Assembly (NCBI GenBank): GCA_025464795.1
Contig: JAODNB010000159.1
Location: forward strand, 1-6,163
From: Frankiales bacterium
Lineage (GTDB): Bacteria; Actinomycetota; Actinomycetes; Mycobacteriales; SCTD01
Reading direction: 5' to 3'
Length of the DNA stretch: 6,163 nucleotides
Shown piece by piece: positions 5,410 to 6,163 of this stretch. Each line of letters starts with the position of its first letter. Within the stretch, counting starts at the first letter, position 1. A program made the position numbers and the translations under genes. Below the pieces are notes generated by a model. The model searched no databases. It was given only the letters and a program-made list of their open reading frames with translations, and had not been told where the DNA came from.

Positions 5410-5955
5410 GTGCTTCTCGACAACCAGACCCTCGAGGTCGTCGCCCTCGTGGCGGCGGGGGTCGCGATCGTGTCGCTGGGTCTCGCCCTGGCCCTGCTGG
5501 TTCGCTTCAACAGGCTGGCCGGCTCGCACGACCGGCTCACCGGTGGCGACTCGGGCGCGTCCTTCGTGGAGTCGGTGAACCGCCAGTACCGGGAGTCCGA
5601 GGCGCTGCGCACCGACGTCGGGATGCTCCGGGACGACCTCGCGGCAGCCCGGGCCGACCTGTCCGACGCCCTGCGCCACGTCGCCGTCGTCCGGTACGAC
5701 GCCTTCGGTGACATGGGGGGCCGGCTGTCGTTCAGCGCCGCGCTGCTCGACGACGCGGGTGACGGGATCATCCTCACCTCGATCAACGGCCGGTCCGAGA
5801 CGCGCACCTACGCCAAGGGCGTGAAGGCGGGCGAGAGCGACCACTCCTTGAGCCCCGAGGAGCTCCAGGCCATCCAGTACGCCACCCGCGGGGGCGTGCA
5901 GCCCCGCGAGACCGAGGACGTCGCGCCCGCGAAGAAGCGCTTCTCCCGCCGCTAG
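5410..5955 (+). CDS. DUF4446 family membrane-anchored protein
   Basis: This 181-residue protein has one N-terminal membrane helix at about residues 9-31, with Arg32 and Arg35 just after it. A charged, probably coiled-coil segment follows (about 52-90, rich in Glu, Arg, Ala and Leu). The conserved core is VRYDAFGDMGGRLSFSAALLDD (94-115) and GIILTSINGRSETRTYAKGV (119-138), then a polar Arg/Lys-rich tail. The VRYDAF...GGRLSFSAALLD and TSINGR...TYAK pattern is diagnostic of DUF4446, whose function is not established. The topology probably places the C-terminal domain in the cytoplasm, but this is inferred. The GTG start gives MLLDNQTLEVVAL and a helix at the expected place; a TAGTGT hexamer 6 nt upstream suggests a leaderless mRNA. 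serS follows after 23 bp. From memory, DUF4446 beside serS is common in actinobacteria, often with pheA on the other side; here larB is there instead. Confidence 0.9.
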   Translation: MLLDNQTLEVVALVAAGVAIVSLGLALALLVRFNRLAGSHDRLTGGDSGASFVESVNRQYRESEALRTDVGMLRDDLAAARADLSDALRHVAVVRYDAFGDMGGRLSFSAALLDDAGDGIILTSINGRSETRTYAKGVKAGESDHSLSPEELQAIQYATRGGVQPRETEDVAPAKKRFSRR

Positions 5956-5965
5956 GCGACCCCGA

Positions 5966-5971
5966 TAGCCT
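5966..5971 (+). promoter_or_regulatory. Candidate leaderless -10 element of serS
   Basis: TAGCCT ends 7 nt before the serS GTG at 5979, inside the 23-bp gap after the DUF4446 stop. No Shine-Dalgarno sequence is present in the gap. serS therefore probably has its own promoter even though it follows another gene on the same strand. Confidence 0.5.
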
Positions 5972-5978
5972 TCTTCGT

Positions 5979-6163
5979 GTGATCGACCTCAAGCTCCTGC
6001 GCGAGGACCCCGAGCGGGTCCGCGACTCTCAGGTCGCGCGCGGGGAGGACCCCGCGCTCGTCGATGCCCTTCTCAAGGCGGACGAGGCCCGCCGTGCCGC
6101 CGTCACTCGCGCCGACGGCCTTCGCGCGTCGCAGAAGGAGGCCTCCGCCTCGGTGAAGAGCGC
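5979..6163 (+). CDS. serS: Seryl-tRNA synthetase, N-terminal part
   Basis: The gene runs off the right edge; 61 full codons are present. The protein begins MIDLKLLREDPERVRDSQVA, the standard N-terminus of bacterial seryl-tRNA synthetase. It continues ARGED, LVDALLKADEARRAAVTRAD and SQKEASASVKS, the start of the long helical coiled-coil arm that contacts the variable arm of tRNA-Ser. The enzyme attaches serine to tRNA-Ser (and tRNA-Sec) using ATP in the cytosol; its catalytic domain lies outside the window. The GTG at 5979 places the protein start exactly at the conserved MIDLKLLREDP. TAGCCT 7 nt upstream, with no ribosome site, suggests a leaderless transcript separate from, or additional to, read-through from the DUF4446 gene. 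Confidence 0.95.
   Translation, partial: MIDLKLLREDPERVRDSQVARGEDPALVDALLKADEARRAAVTRADGLRASQKEASASVKS

Overview
The window is very GC-rich, has strong G/C bias at third codon positions and uses many GTG starts. Together with the gene families present (DUF5926, and DUF4446 beside serS), this points to the chromosome of a high-GC actinobacterium. I cannot name a genus. It looks like ordinary chromosomal, mostly housekeeping territory: I see no mobile element, CRISPR array, rRNA or tRNA.

Layout from left to right: (1) the C-terminal part of a DUF5926-family protein on the + strand (1-417). (2) A leftward pair, arginine deiminase arcA (2117 down to 915) followed after 31 bp by a small four-helix membrane protein (883 down to 470). 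(3) Diverging from arcA across 42 bp, a rightward pair: an extended-SDR NAD-dependent epimerase/dehydratase (2160-3116) overlapped by 4 nt with a small PAS-like protein (3113-3559). (4) Converging on that pair, a leftward larB-larC operon (5366 down to 3493) for the nickel-pincer nucleotide cofactor; the larC 3' end runs 67 bp into the PAS-like gene. (5) Diverging from larB across 43 bp, a DUF4446 membrane protein (5410-5955), followed by the start of seryl-tRNA synthetase serS (5979 to the window edge).

Genes work together most clearly in larB-larC: LarB makes the dicarboxylated pyridinium mononucleotide, and LarC inserts nickel after LarE has added sulfur. larE and any larA-type client enzyme are not in the window. 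ArcA hydrolyses arginine to citrulline and ammonia, but no arcB, arcC or arcD is adjacent.

The most notable non-coding signal is a uniform promoter layout. All five genes that begin a transcription unit here have a TANNNT hexamer ending 6 or 7 nt before the start codon, as expected for leaderless mRNAs. In both divergent intergenic regions the two opposed hexamers lie exactly 18 bp apart, so each sits at the -35 position of the other. Genes inside operons lack this signal; larC and probably the PAS-like gene have Shine-Dalgarno-like sequences instead. I did not find a convincing new biological system. The promoter geometry, the larC/PAS antisense overlap and a hairpin in the larC interdomain linker are the best leads.
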